Position numbers and translations under genes: made by a program
DNA from: Lepidodermella squamata
Taxonomy: Eukaryota > Gastrotricha
Length of the DNA stretch: 64,000 bases
Direction of reading: 5' to 3'
NCBI GenBank assembly: GCA_047495785.1
Contig: JBLDXI010000010.1
Coordinates: 992,001 to 1,056,000 of the forward strand
Notes under the pieces: generated by a model
Databases searched by the model: none
Seen by the model: only the letters and a program-made list of their open reading frames with translations
Told to the model about the DNA's origin: nothing
Part shown: in pieces, positions 21,466 through 31,584 of the stretch
How positions within the stretch are numbered: position 1 is the first letter of the stretch
How the letters are laid out: every line of letters starts with the position of its first letter

Positions 21466-23748
21466 CTAGAATGCCGTCAGGATTTTCGGGCGCATAAGAC
21501 TCGGAACTACGAAGACTGAAGAGGTGATCGCGGACACGAGTAGACTGGCGAAGGATAGTGAAGCCTGCTGGCCTAGTGCATTCGCGGAGAGCAAGAATTG
21601 GATCAATATGCTAGCTGGCAGAAGCATTGCCCCGCTGAACACTCCGAATGAACTGATATTGAATTCCGCCAGGGAAATCTGAGATCCTTTCATTACTTGT
21701 TTCACTTGATAGCAAGTAAATGAAGCATAAATGAGCAGAAGCTGCAAGAAGCCTCCTATAACACCCAATAGGACCCAGCCAATAGTCGGCTCTGATGAGT
21801 GACCTGAGCATTGAATTGAGAAAGTCTCAGTAACAGTATCAGATGAATCATCGTACTCGGCATGTGACACTCGATATTGCATGCACTTGGTATTTCGAGT
21901 GAGCACCCATGCAATAAGTAGAATCGTGACCGCGGCACTAAACATAGCAGAAAAGAAATTGGTCTGTCTTTGCAGGGATTCCCATCGATCAAATGTTGCA
22001 ACTGTTGCTTTTTGATTGCTGATTCTACTCGCCGATCTATATGCGCCTTCTTTGGACAAGCTAGAAAAGAGGCGATACGTGATGATCATTCGAATTGCTG
22101 TTACGCTCAATGCAGAAGAGGTCCCGAGAATAAGGAGAAAGTAGGATGCGTCTGACAGAGAAGCACTGCCCTCTGTTCGATCAATAGAAAAAGCGCCCGC
22201 CGCTGAATTCATAACAAGACAAGCAACTAAGCCAGCGATCTTCAAAACTCTCAAATTAGTTTCGAATGGCATGTTACGTGCGATGAGATATGCACCTGAG
22301 CATTGAGCAAGAGTGATCAAGCTCAGCAGGATCCAAATGGCGTAGGAACCAACCGGTGGGAAACGCAAGTCGACTCTCTTTCGCGCAGGTTGATCGCGTG
22401 GTGGAGAATTCCGAATCCAAGCAATCGGAGAGACTTGGGACAATTCGAATTCTTCAGTATTTTCCGTCGCCAGTTGTCGAGCCAGCATTCGCGTGGTTAT
22501 TCCTGTTTGCGCGCTAGATTGTGATATACTCACTACATCACCCATTAGCTGGCCCTCCTTATTATAAGAATACCGCCCGACTCTTACGCCATTGAATTCA
22601 GAGCTTAGAAGTGATTCTCTCGTTACATCTGCAATCAGCTTTGGATATCGCTGATAGTCAAGAAGGGAAATATTGTAAGTGGTTCGAAGCGTTCTATCGG
22701 CCTTGTTCAACGTGATCAGAGCTGTTACCAAAGGATCTCGAAGCATATAAGCCATGAAAGGATCATCGGCGATTTTATGGCCCTTTCGCTCGAGGAATTC
22801 ATTGTAGTTTGCTGCGTTGTCTCCAACATCAGTTATCCTGTCGTAATCAAGAGGTTTCGTCACAGAGCCATAGAAAAACGTTTGCTTGAATTGTTCGACA
22901 ATGATTTCTTTCGTGCAACCAAACGGGACTGACGTGGTATATACCGTGAAGGGGACTATGAATACGTACCTCGCACCACTTATACCAGCTCGATAGGCTT
23001 CGCAAAGAAATAGAGGAGCGAGAAGCACTTGACTAATTGATACAAATATGATACGCTGTTTTGACATGACGAGAGGCGCGATCATTTCAGGCGTGATTTC
23101 ATTGAGCATATCGAAGTAGGGAACTCTCAAGCCATTAGCCATTGCCTTTTCTTGAAGGTAAAATGCTGTCGATTGATCAATGGCGAATTGGGTAAAGACA
23201 ACACCGAACTGGTCCCAATTTCCAACCTTCTTTATCAAGGATAGTAGAATGGCAACTGCAGACGTCTTTGCCGTAGCCATTGATAGAAACAGGTTAGGGT
23301 GAAGCTGTCGATCAGCTAGGAACGGAGCCACGCACATTGTACTGATTGCAATGCTATCGATGTGATGAAGAATCCTTCCGAGTGACTTGCAACCAGCAGA
23401 AAATGTTGGTCCGACAACTATTGGTAGTTGCAGACCTCCGCTTCGTCGATGGTCGATTACTCGTAGCACGTCGTAGTTACCCATGAATTCCTCCTGCTTG
23501 TCCAGCTCAATGTGATAGTCGGGTAAAATATCTCGCCTCGAGTTGATAGTTTCAACCACGTGGTTGATCGCTGTGGTGTATGCTTCTACCTGTTTCGTAT
23601 CTATCCCAGTTACAGGTACCAGGTAGAGGAGCCGCAGTTTGTGAGTTTTATTCAGCGGCACCGAACCTGCAGCCTTTGTATTTACGGTCGAGAATATCAC
23701 GAAAGCATATAGAAAGAGGAATTTCATTTTTCGAATAGTGTTTGACAT
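21466..23748 (-). CDS. GABA-B-like class C G-protein-coupled receptor, divergent (760 aa)
   Basis: Single exon. A signal peptide (FLFLYAFVIFSTVNTKA) is followed by a periplasmic-binding-like ligand domain to about residue 460, then seven hydrophobic helices from about residue 468 (YAIWILLSLITLAQCSGAYL) to the end (SAITSSVFVVPSL). The order and spacing follow class C receptors of the GABA-B branch, without the cysteine-rich domain of glutamate receptors. It is the most distant member in this window: it lacks the IWxGFDPL motif of the others (it has LIAWVLTRNTK) and the SCNGAY motif in the ligand domain, so its ligand probably differs. The ATG at 23748 is followed by a second at residue 8; either start keeps the signal peptide. 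It lies between two inverted GC-rich repeat fragments. Confidence 0.85.
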   Translation of the reverse strand: MSNTIRKMKFLFLYAFVIFSTVNTKAAGSVPLNKTHKLRLLYLVPVTGIDTKQVEAYTTAINHVVETINSRRDILPDYHIELDKQEEFMGNYDVLRVIDHRRSGGLQLPIVVGPTFSAGCKSLGRILHHIDSIAISTMCVAPFLADRQLHPNLFLSMATAKTSAVAILLSLIKKVGNWDQFGVVFTQFAIDQSTAFYLQEKAMANGLRVPYFDMLNEITPEMIAPLVMSKQRIIFVSISQVLLAPLFLCEAYRAGISGARYVFIVPFTVYTTSVPFGCTKEIIVEQFKQTFFYGSVTKPLDYDRITDVGDNAANYNEFLERKGHKIADDPFMAYMLRDPLVTALITLNKADRTLRTTYNISLLDYQRYPKLIADVTRESLLSSEFNGVRVGRYSYNKEGQLMGDVVSISQSSAQTGITTRMLARQLATENTEEFELSQVSPIAWIRNSPPRDQPARKRVDLRFPPVGSYAIWILLSLITLAQCSGAYLIARNMPFETNLRVLKIAGLVACLVMNSAAGAFSIDRTEGSASLSDASYFLLILGTSSALSVTAIRMIITYRLFSSLSKEGAYRSASRISNQKATVATFDRWESLQRQTNFFSAMFSAAVTILLIAWVLTRNTKCMQYRVSHAEYDDSSDTVTETFSIQCSGHSSEPTIGWVLLGVIGGFLQLLLIYASFTCYQVKQVMKGSQISLAEFNISSFGVFSGAMLLPASILIQFLLSANALGQQASLSFASLLVSAITSSVFVVPSLMRPKILTAF

Positions 23749-24882
23749 AGGTATGGAGATTTAGAAAGTATAAATTAAAGCGGTATTTATTATTGTAAAT
23801 TTAAGTAGTCGGATTTCGCAAAGGATTTCGTATGCATTTGTCCATAGTTTTCATGGAGTCATAATCATAAACGACCCTTGAAGAGAGTATCGTCACGTTC
23901 GCCAATTAATAATCAGAACAGCCAAAACACAGGAATTTTCGGTTTGCACGTTTTACTAATAATTAGCAATTAGCAGTTCTTTATCTCATTATAATAATTC
24001 TATCACGCTAATTTATACGCCTGCGGCCTCTGCGATTGATGGGGGGTTAAGATCGATTCGAGAAAATACCGGCTACAAGCATTTAAAATATTGAAATACC
24101 TCTGAAATATGAAAAAGCGGAAAACAACAATTATACACAGGGTCGCCAAAAAATTGGTCAGTAGGCGAATTCGATGCGCGTCATTTAAATGAGGAGTTTC
24201 AAGAAATTGCGGAATTCCATTGGCAGAAGAATGCTTGAAATTCTACAGCTCCTTAAAACTCCTCATCAAATTGATGCGCATCAAATTCGCTTTCTGACCA
24301 ATTTGTTGGCCACCCTGTAGTGCCCCGTTATTTTGAATTTTGGATTTGCACATTGAGATTTTCTTAAGGTGACCCAAGGGATTTTATTTCGCGCGAAAAG
24401 AAGGCTGCAATTATTTGGTGCGCTATAAATGCGAGAGGCGCATTCACGTGTAGAACGCGCCAACCAATAGGAGCGAGCGCGCGGAGGAAACACCGGCGGG
24501 CCGGAAAATTTGCTGTTTGGACCAACTTATTTAGAAAATTATATTTTAATTAATTTAATTAATTACCTCATGATAATGATTAATGCAAATAACCCATTTT
24601 TCCAACGTTAAAACCTTAAAATTGAATAATCTGTAGATCATAGGCAAAGTTACCAAGCCAAGTTTACCCTGTCCGGAATTGCCAACCTTACGGTAGCTTT
24701 ATTCCTCGAACATGTAAGCCCAATTCCGCGCCCATATTAGTTCCCCAAGCGTCGGTTGCGTAATTGGAGGGTAAAAGTGGACTGCGCGCAAAACGACTGA
24801 ATATTTAAAGGCAAACGGTGCGAATCAATAACTTTTAAAGTTCGATTGTTACAATGTCATTTATCGATTTTTATCGAGCAAG
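23749..24882. other. intergenic with one MITE and a GC-rich repeat
   Basis: Holds the miniature element at 24138-24318 and the GC-rich segment 24461-24501 that is inverted relative to 21105-21138. No gene is seen. Confidence 0.6.
24138..24318. mobile_element. 181-bp MITE, mariner-like ends
   Basis: Both ends read inward ACAGGGT[C/G]GCCAA and AATTGGTCAG, with similarity extending about 60 bp (ATGAGGAGTTT at the inner edge), so the element is almost entirely inverted repeat. The CAGGGTGGCCA-type end is typical of Tc1/mariner-derived miniature elements (family knowledge). Confidence 0.75.
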
Positions 24883-27141
24883 TTAATTTGCATTCGCTTT
24901 CTTAAGAATTTCGATAATTCTTTCCTTATCTTTCGCTGGAATGTGTTTTTTGATAAGTTTAGTGAAGTACAAAGGGGTTCGTCCCTTATAGTCGACAGCA
25001 TTTACATTCGCTCCAAAGTTGTTAACCAGCACATCGACTACAGCAGCATGGCCATGTTCTACCGCTAACATCAACGGCGTCCAGCCATTCTTTTCCCCAG
25101 CATTGACATCGGCATTGAACTTTCCAACCAGCGCCTTCACCACTTCGACGTGGCCATACAGAACGGCAGCGTGCAAAGCCGTAGCACCTGCATCCATGAC
25201 AGCATTGACATTCGCGTTATACCGGCCAGCCAGTGTCTCCACGACTTGAAGGTGACCCTCCAAGGCAGCAGCTTGCAACGCATTTATGCCGTACTTGTTA
25301 GTTGCGTTGACGTCGGTCTCGAACTGGCCGGCAAGTGTTTCAACAATGTCGTTGTAGCCTCTGGCAGCGGCTAGGTACACAAGAGGTACGCCATCCTCAT
25401 CTTTGCAATCGGCACTCAAACCCAGATCTTTGTTAGAAAGCAGCTGTACTAATCTAGGCAGGTCTTTCTTCCCGCACACGCAGTCGATAAGTTCCTATGA
25501 AAGTTATCTTCTCGTTATCTCTGTGATAGCCAATTGAAGGTTGTACCTTGACATCTTTGAGGTCTGGTAAAGAGGCGTGAATTCGCGACTAAAGAAGCAA
25601 AAAAGAATGGAACGTCGAAAAAACAGCAAGCCTTAACAAGTACCTTCTCTTCTTCTCTTTTTCCTGACTCTTTGTTTCCGGTTTTCCACTTGCTAACAGC
25701 TTTGAATAAACCAAGCGAAATATTTTTGAACAGATGCTCTATATCATCGATACTCAGGTCGTTTGGATCTTCGATGTCATTGGCTAGCATGGAAAACTTC
25801 GCTAGAAGTCATAGCTATTTCACTTATGATAGATTACCGATTAATATGCTCCAAATCTTCGCGTTCATTTCGGTATTTTCGCAAATCGTTTCTCGTAAGG
25901 CTAAGGGGTCCTGACAAAATATTGTGGTTGCCATTATGAACACGTCTTCTTTGAAGTTGTCACCGGATTATTTGGTTTTAGGTCGTCCTTCATGTTGCCT
26001 GGTGTTGATTTGGCGTCAGTGTCAATCATTTTGTGAAGAAAGCTGCTTTTGTTAAGCTGCGAATCATTCGCTCGACGGGTGATATCCTTTTCAATCATCG
26101 ACATTACGAAATCTCGAAATTCAGTGGAATAGCCACGGGATTCGTCGAAATCTTTAGGAGGCTTCCTGATTAGAGCAACCAGTCAATTTCAATTTCATGA
26201 GAAAATGAAGCCTACTGCATGATGACGAATGGACTCTCGAACTGGCGGAATTGAAAAGTCAATTTCCTTATGAATTATTGAAATTTTACTTACTGGTTTC
26301 GTGAAATTCGCTAGTTCGAACAGCGTGACGCCCAGTGACCACCAATCGCTCGCCGGGGTGTACTGCTTGCCGCTTAAAATCTCAGGAGAAGCATAAATCC
26401 AAGTTGCTAAACCCGTGAACGTAGTCCCGGATTCCCTAGAACGCTTCGAAGATATTTTCGCATTGGGAGTATCTCCGGAATCTTACGGATTATATGCCTT
26501 GGCGATACCGAAGTCACCTAGTTTCACGGTTTTGTCATCGCCGCTCAAAAATATGTTTTCCGGCTTGATATCGCGATGAACAATAGCTTTATCGTGCAGA
26601 AACTTGACGGCTGATACAAGTTGACGTGACCAAGTTTGAATCAGGATTTCAGGTATTGGGTGCTCAGCTTTTTGATAGTATCGCAACAAATTACCACCTT
26701 CACAATACTCCATAACAAGGTAATACATCAAATCGCCGTCTCTCCCAATTTCTGAGTCATCACTCTCCTCTGAAAAATACAAGTTTTATGAAGCAGATGG
26801 TGGTATGAGTGGAAAGGCTGTTACCTTCAAAAGCTCCGTAAACTCTGACGATATTCGGATGATTGACTTGAGCCATTTTTATATGCTTTCAGATCAAGAT
26901 GCAATAGGTCTTTATCGAAAAAATCAAATGCTACCTCTTTTCTGGTCATGTCGACCATTTTTTCGGCCAATTCTGGGTTCGCATAGTTTTTACGCAGGAT
27001 TTCTGACAGACTGGCTCCCTTGACAACATAATTCGCGAAATCGTCCTTCCTTCGACAAAACCACGCCGAACCGAAACCACCGCGGCCCAATAAAGCTATC
27101 CTCGTGAACTCAGACATTGATTGATATGGAGAAGAGGCCAT
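24883..27141 (-). CDS. Ser/Thr protein kinase with C-terminal ankyrin repeats (595 aa)
   Basis: Ten exons in transcript order: 26935-27141, 26825-26885, 26487-26769, 26294-26435, 26216-26241, 25964-26165, 25838-25910, 25644-25783, 25547-25588 and 24883-25494; the frame closes at 1788 bp. The kinase domain shows the glycine loop GRGGFGSAW, a VVK lysine, NHPNIVRVYGAFE, catalytic HRDIKPEN (about residue 152), DFG, an ASPE in place of APE, and DWWSLGVTLFELA. It looks NEK/ULK-like but is not assigned further. A linker of about 100 residues follows, then about five ankyrin repeats from residue 400 (LQAAALEGHLQVVETLAG, ALHAAVLYGHVEVVKALV). All catalytic residues are present, so it should be active; the ankyrins probably select substrates or partners. 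Exon 5 is only 26 bp. It is divergent from the small CYSTM-like gene at 27801, sharing a motif-rich upstream region. Confidence 0.85.
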
Positions 27142-27288
27142 GTTTTAGGGAGAAAAACGCTTTTCAGCCACGTTTTCTATTTGGGAAAACAAAACCCCTA
27201 AATTAAATCATCAGCAATATATGAATGGGAATGTCTCAAAGATCGATTTCTGCAACGCTGCAAGTTTGTACGGAGTTATTTTCGGTTC

Positions 27289-27732
27289 TTATCCATTACA
27301 TGATAATTAGGCCGTAGATAAGAATGAAAGAGATAATGCGGTTTTTGTAAGGTGCTTATCTGACCCTAGAACCGTATTGTCGCGCTTTATCTGTTATAAT
27401 GTCACTATACCTCGCTTCTCGCTTCTGTCTGACATGTCACTATCAAAACTTCTAATGGCAGTGTCATTAAATGATGTTCAATTTTGTTTGCGTGGTGCCG
27501 ATTATTCCGAAACTGCTGAATCTTTCCCAGAGCCATCTGTGAAAGATAAAACCCAGCTGTTACGAAGGCAGACTGGCCTGAATGGCAGCATCGACTAGTA
27601 GACATAGAATGCTCTTTATAGTCCTTTATAGCGAGCGATGAATCATACATCTCTGCATATGATTAAACCTACAATGAACCGGTCAAATCGTGGGCGCATT
27701 TTATCTGAATACAGATAAGGAAACCTAGATAA
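27289..27732. promoter_or_regulatory. GATA-motif cluster in a divergent promoter
   Basis: Between the kinase and the first CYSTM-like gene there are about nine TTATC/GATAA cores on either strand: 27289, 27301, 27316, 27331, 27356, 27387, 27701, 27713 and 27727. AGATAA or TTATCT is the consensus bound by GATA zinc-finger factors. A TATATAA at 27744-27750 lies 51 bp upstream of the small gene's start codon. Binding itself is inferred. Confidence 0.6.
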
Positions 27733-27800
27733 GAGTTTTTACCTATATAAACATTCACAGGTCACTTGCAAGACTTTTTCATCGCAAATTCATCGCTGTC

Positions 27801-28094
27801 ATGTCAGGATATCCACAAGCTTCAGCTCCTGCTCCGCCACCCTACGGAGCAGCTCCGACTCAAGCTGCTCCATATCAACCATACCAACAGCCGTACGCGC
27901 AACAGCCCTATCCGCAACAAGGCTACCCGGCTACAGCTGCATATCAGCCGCAGACTGTTTACGTTGTGAAAGACGATCACCACCACCATCATCACGATCA
28001 CCATGAAGACGAGGCCGCTGAATGCTGCATGAACGCCTGTCTCCTCACTATGTGCTGCTGCCTATGCGCCTTACTCGGACATCATCATCATTAA
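27801..28094 (+). CDS. small Pro/Tyr-rich, His-rich, Cys-rich tail protein (CYSTM-like), 97 aa
   Basis: An uninterrupted frame preceded by a TATA box. The N-terminus is rich in Pro, Tyr, Gln and Ala (PPPYGAAP, QQPYPQQGYP). The middle has a run of six His followed by DHHED, and the C-terminus ECCMNACLLTMCCCLCALLG is hydrophobic with many cysteines and ends in four His. This layout matches CYSTM proteins (cysteine-rich tail module, membrane-associated and often stress-related in other eukaryotes). The His runs suggest metal binding, and the PPPY motif could bind WW domains. It heads a run of six related genes on the same strand, all with very short coding regions and no introns seen. Function is not established. 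Confidence 0.8.
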   Translation: MSGYPQASAPAPPPYGAAPTQAAPYQPYQQPYAQQPYPQQGYPATAAYQPQTVYVVKDDHHHHHHDHHEDEAAECCMNACLLTMCCCLCALLGHHHH

Positions 28095-28502
28095 CCTAAT
28101 CATACATCATGAATTCATTTGGAGCAAATTGTAACGCAGATTGTCACGTTTTTGCGGAATAAATTTATTTGAGAAAAAATTGGTTTACATTTGAAAACCG
28201 GTCACCAATCCTTACATGGCCCTCACTCTTAAGTCTGTAAATTGCATTTCACTCGGGAAGAATGAACTAAGTAATTGTAACTTTAACCTTTTCCGATCAG
28301 CCGTAATGTTGGGCAGTGTGCGAAGAGGGATTCTGAATTCTGAGGTGTTCCTAGATCCTAGAGCCCTGTCTAAGAAACCAAAAGGTTCCTCCTTATTGGT
28401 TTTTTCCATCTTCCCGTGGTTGGCATCTCAGAGCGGGGATGTTACGACGCCCCAGCACCCTGATTTTGGGGCCTATGGAGGTTCGGGGTTGCGTAGCCTT
28501 GA
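28095..28502. other. 3' flank of the first CYSTM-like gene
   Basis: An AATAAA at about 28159 could end the transcript. A 98-codon frame at 28216-28512 runs into the MITE and has no domain; it is not supported as a gene. Confidence 0.5.
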
Positions 28503-28919
28503 TATACCGTAGTTACCGAAATACTATCCCGGGCTTATGCAAAAATGATGCCTCGAAAAATGGGGAAAAGTAGGCTACTATTCAAGGCTAGGCTTCTATT
28601 TGAGATAATGCAACGAAGACCTGACTACAAACTCATCAAATTTGTCATTTTTAGCTATTAGCTAGGTCGTCCAATAGCTGAAAATTAATAATAGTAAGGA
28701 AGGCTACAACGAAAATCATCGTGTATAGCAGATTATTAAATATCTATAGGCATTTTTTGTTTTTAAATACCGCGCCCCAGAGCACAAGTTTAGAACGTGC
28801 CTTAGTATCATAGGCTACTATTCGAGATAGGACTATGCATCGACAAATTTCAATTTACCTGGGCTTCTAAACGAGACAGGCTTCAAAACAAGTGGGGGCT
28901 TATATATCGCTACGGTATA
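28503..28919. mobile_element. 417-bp MITE
   Basis: The ends are TATACCGTAG and its exact reverse complement CTACGGTATA, with further similarity (ATAAGCCC) just inside. Internal GGCTACTATTC motifs resemble the GGCTATTATTC motifs of the MITE at 9910-10256, so the two may be distant relatives. Confidence 0.65.
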
Positions 28920-29329
28920 TGCATGTCATTTGTTGAGTATGTCTATAATAGCTTTAGCAGTCAGTCGTCAGTCTGCGACTGCACCAGTCCAACGGGTGTT
29001 GTATATATCCATCTTAAAGGAAAGCGAGTCTCACTCATAGATAAACAGGAAATAATGGTGCGCTGTGTGTTGCTTGATGAGTGCTGGCAGGGCATAACGG
29101 GAATCAATCTCAAAGGAGTACTAAGATTTACGAAGTTCGAAAATCAACTAATACAAGTCGTTAGATCATCATTGCAACAAACTCCGGAATAGAGATCCTT
29201 CAACCATGCAACAATCAAGTTGATCAGGATTAGTAGTCACCTTGCTTTGAACAGCTTTCTAATCAGTGACACCCAATGCCATTGTAGTGGAAGATCCAAA
29301 GTCCCTAAAGTCCGTTTATTCTTTATATC
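28920..29329. other. intergenic
   Basis: An 89-codon frame (28923-29192) abuts the MITE; it has no recognisable domain and no clear promoter. Not called as a gene. Confidence 0.4.
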
Positions 29330-29455
29330 TTATCTTAATCTTTACTGATAATTCATGGCCATGAAAAGGATATAATGCATATAGTAATGAATGACGATAT
29401 CTGTATTTGAATAAGCGTACAATTCAAGGCTTTGCGGGCAAAATTTATCTTATCT
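29330..29455. promoter_or_regulatory. GATA-motif group upstream of the second CYSTM-like gene
   Basis: TTATCT at 29330, TGATAA at 29346 and an overlapping pair TTATCTTATCTGA at 29445-29457, within 220 bp of the start codon. Confidence 0.5.
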
Positions 29456-29545
29456 GACTGAAGTAAGGAAATTCGCTAAGAGGACCCAACATTCTCACTT
29501 GAAGAATTTACGTTTCAGAACTTTTTCAACAAATAAAAGACTGCA

Positions 29546-29827
29546 ATGTCTGGATTCCCTCCAGCTACAGCTCCTCCTCCGCCGCCTTACGAAGCTGATC
29601 CGACTAAAATTGCCTACGTGCCCCTTCAGCAGCAACCTGCTTACGTCCAACAGCCCTACCCGCAACAAGCCTATACGACACATAGACCACAGACGGTTGT
29701 AGTTACAAACGATCATCATCACTGCCATAATCACAACGATGAAGAAGAAGACGCTGAATGTTGCGCCACCGCTTGCCTTATGATATTCTGCTGCTGCTTA
29801 TACGTCCTAGCCCATAGTCAACAATAA
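29546..29827 (+). CDS. CYSTM-like small protein 2 (93 aa)
   Basis: A close paralogue of the gene at 27801: MSGFPPATAPPPPPYEADP, then QQPYPQQAY, a VVVTNDHHHCHNHNDEEED acidic-His linker and the tail ECCATACLMIFCCCLYVLA. Conservation is strongest at the two ends, while the middle is length-variable. The His run is broken here by Cys and Asn but keeps metal-binding character. Single exon. It probably has the same membrane-associated role as its neighbour. Confidence 0.8.
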   Translation: MSGFPPATAPPPPPYEADPTKIAYVPLQQQPAYVQQPYPQQAYTTHRPQTVVVTNDHHHCHNHNDEEEDAECCATACLMIFCCCLYVLAHSQQ

Positions 29828-29966
29828 ACTAATCAATGAAATTAAGACTTTTTCCAACATTAGAGTGCTAGCAGATATCGATGTTCGTATCAAATTTCCG
29901 GGGGTGGGTGTTTTTTGTCGCTTCACTTATATCTCTGTATACAATTTTTCATCAGAGCGATTTTTC

Positions 29967-30314
29967 ATGGCTTGCAACAAAGTTTTGCCTGAAGATCAGG
30001 CCGATAAGCCTATCGAAGCTCACTTTATTGAGCAGCAGTCATGTGGCAACTATCTCCGTCTGCCAGATGAACTGCCACCACCCTATGAACAACAAAATGA
30101 TGCCGATAAGTCTCAACCTTTCGCGTTACAACCAGGCTACAGCCAGCCGATGCCAATTGCGACTGTAGATCAGCAGCCGCAAGTCGTACTCGTTGTTGTT
30201 CAGACGACAGAGGCTGATCATTATGCTAGGCAGATGGAGCGTGAAACGGCTTGCCTACAAGCTTTGGCTTGTGCGACGTCACTTTTGTGCTGCGTTCTTA
30301 GCATGCTTCGCTAG
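29967..30314 (+). CDS. CYSTM-like small protein 3 (115 aa)
   Basis: Divergent family member: MACNKVLPEDQADKPIEAHF, then LPPPYEQQNDADK, a QPQVVLVVVQTTEADHY linker and the hydrophobic Cys-rich end LACATSLLCCVLSML. The frame is open for 34 codons upstream of this ATG, with another start at 29865. I prefer 29967 because the paralogues start with a short polar segment and the upstream part has no similarity to them. The His-rich linker is lost. Confidence 0.7.
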   Translation: MACNKVLPEDQADKPIEAHFIEQQSCGNYLRLPDELPPPYEQQNDADKSQPFALQPGYSQPMPIATVDQQPQVVLVVVQTTEADHYARQMERETACLQALACATSLLCCVLSMLR

Positions 30315-30668
30315 GGTCATGCAATATTAGCGGACATCGCAGTGGATACTCAATTATTTGCTGAATTCTTTGAAAGGGCGTTGACATGGTTTTATAATAA
30401 CTTTAAGAATTGAGGTACAACACAGATAATTCCAATTATTTTCGGTGAATTTAGTTCGAATAAATGACTTTGATGTACTTTTTCGTGCTGGCCCGGAATT
30501 TTATTTGAAAGGCACTGTTGCATATCGGACATTTTTTGCAGGGCACCTTAAGATGACCCGTTGTTGCATCGAGTGTCGAGTAGTATTGAACTTTTTAACT
30601 GGATGTAGGATCTTCTGATTTTCTGTAGAATATTCTAGGGCTGAATTATCAGAAGTCGAATCTTACGC

Positions 30669-30745
30669 TTATCTTTCCCGACATTATCAGGCACTATATG
30701 CGGTTATTCAGCTATGAATAACCACTTTGATAAGAACAACGATAA
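30669..30745. promoter_or_regulatory. GATA-motif group upstream of the fourth small gene
   Basis: TTATCT at 30669, TTATCA at 30684, TGATAA at 30728 and CGATAA at 30740, followed by TTTATAAGC near 30755, about 90 bp before the start codon. Confidence 0.5.
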
Positions 30746-30846
30746 GCTAGGGTTTATAAGCCCCCATACAAAGCCCGATTTGATCAAACCTTCGAATTGC
30801 TGAACTTAAAAAGAGCTATCCAACTAACAAAGGCATCTGGATCGCA

Positions 30847-31194
30847 ATGGCTTCGAAACCAACGAAAACTATTCCCGATGTGATGTTTGTCGAAAATTGT
30901 GGCTCAACGCAACGGCATGTTTTTGTACCGGGTGCTGATGCTGTGTTACCGCCATCTTACGACGAGGCTATGGGAAACAAAACGAAAAGGCAAGTGCAGC
31001 AGGCTGCTCCAGTGCGTTCACCTAAGAGGGCAGCGCCAGTGCCTGTTTGTAATGTCCCAATTTGCACCCCGAATTGCTCCTCTACCCGTAACGCAAGGCG
31101 TCACATCGATGAAGGCGAAATCGCTGTAAATATTGCGTTCGGAATTGTAGAAGCTGTGACCGTCGGCCTAATTGAGGCCCTGCTTAGCAGATAA
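30847..31194 (+). CDS. small PPxY-type protein 4 (115 aa)
   Basis: Single exon beginning MASKPTKTIPDVMFVENCG. It contains LPPSYDEAM, a PPxY motif of the kind bound by WW domains of NEDD4-family ubiquitin ligases (family knowledge), a basic middle and CNVPICTPNC. The C-terminus GEIAVNIAFGIVEAVTVGL is hydrophobic but has no Cys cluster, so the membership in the CYSTM-like group rests on position, size and the LPPxY motif. No function can be assigned. Confidence 0.65.
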   Translation: MASKPTKTIPDVMFVENCGSTQRHVFVPGADAVLPPSYDEAMGNKTKRQVQQAAPVRSPKRAAPVPVCNVPICTPNCSSTRNARRHIDEGEIAVNIAFGIVEAVTVGLIEALLSR

Positions 31195-31584
31195 AGGAAT
31201 ATATTTGCACTTATATACATAACTAGTTCGTAATTGGCCATATCTCCTTTAATATTGAATAAAAATGCAAATTGTAACGTATGGAAGACTTTTGCTTTTT
31301 GCTAATTGGTTATTGGTAGCTGTCACTTTGTGACACATTTGAAACGACATTTCGGGCGAATTTCCATTCATATTTTCCTCCGAAAGTCCTAATTCTTATT
31401 ATCTCTTTCTACTACGATCTGGATCGACATTTTCACCCGATAGGCTAGATTATAGCGTAAGTTTACTTATTGGAAATTGAGTAGGGATAATTGGAAATAC
31501 GTATCATGACACAGTTTCCTGAAATCTTAAATCGTACAAATACTATCCGATTTGCATAGCTAGCGCATAACCTAATACTTTTTC
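31195..31584. other. intergenic
   Basis: AATAAA at about 31258. No other feature was found. Confidence 0.5.

Noticed and set aside
28216-28512. 98-codon plus-strand frame
   Set aside because: It runs into a MITE end and shows no family resemblance to the neighbouring small proteins.
28923-29192. 89-codon plus-strand frame
   Set aside because: It begins at the edge of a MITE and has no signal peptide, membrane segment or paralogue in the cluster.
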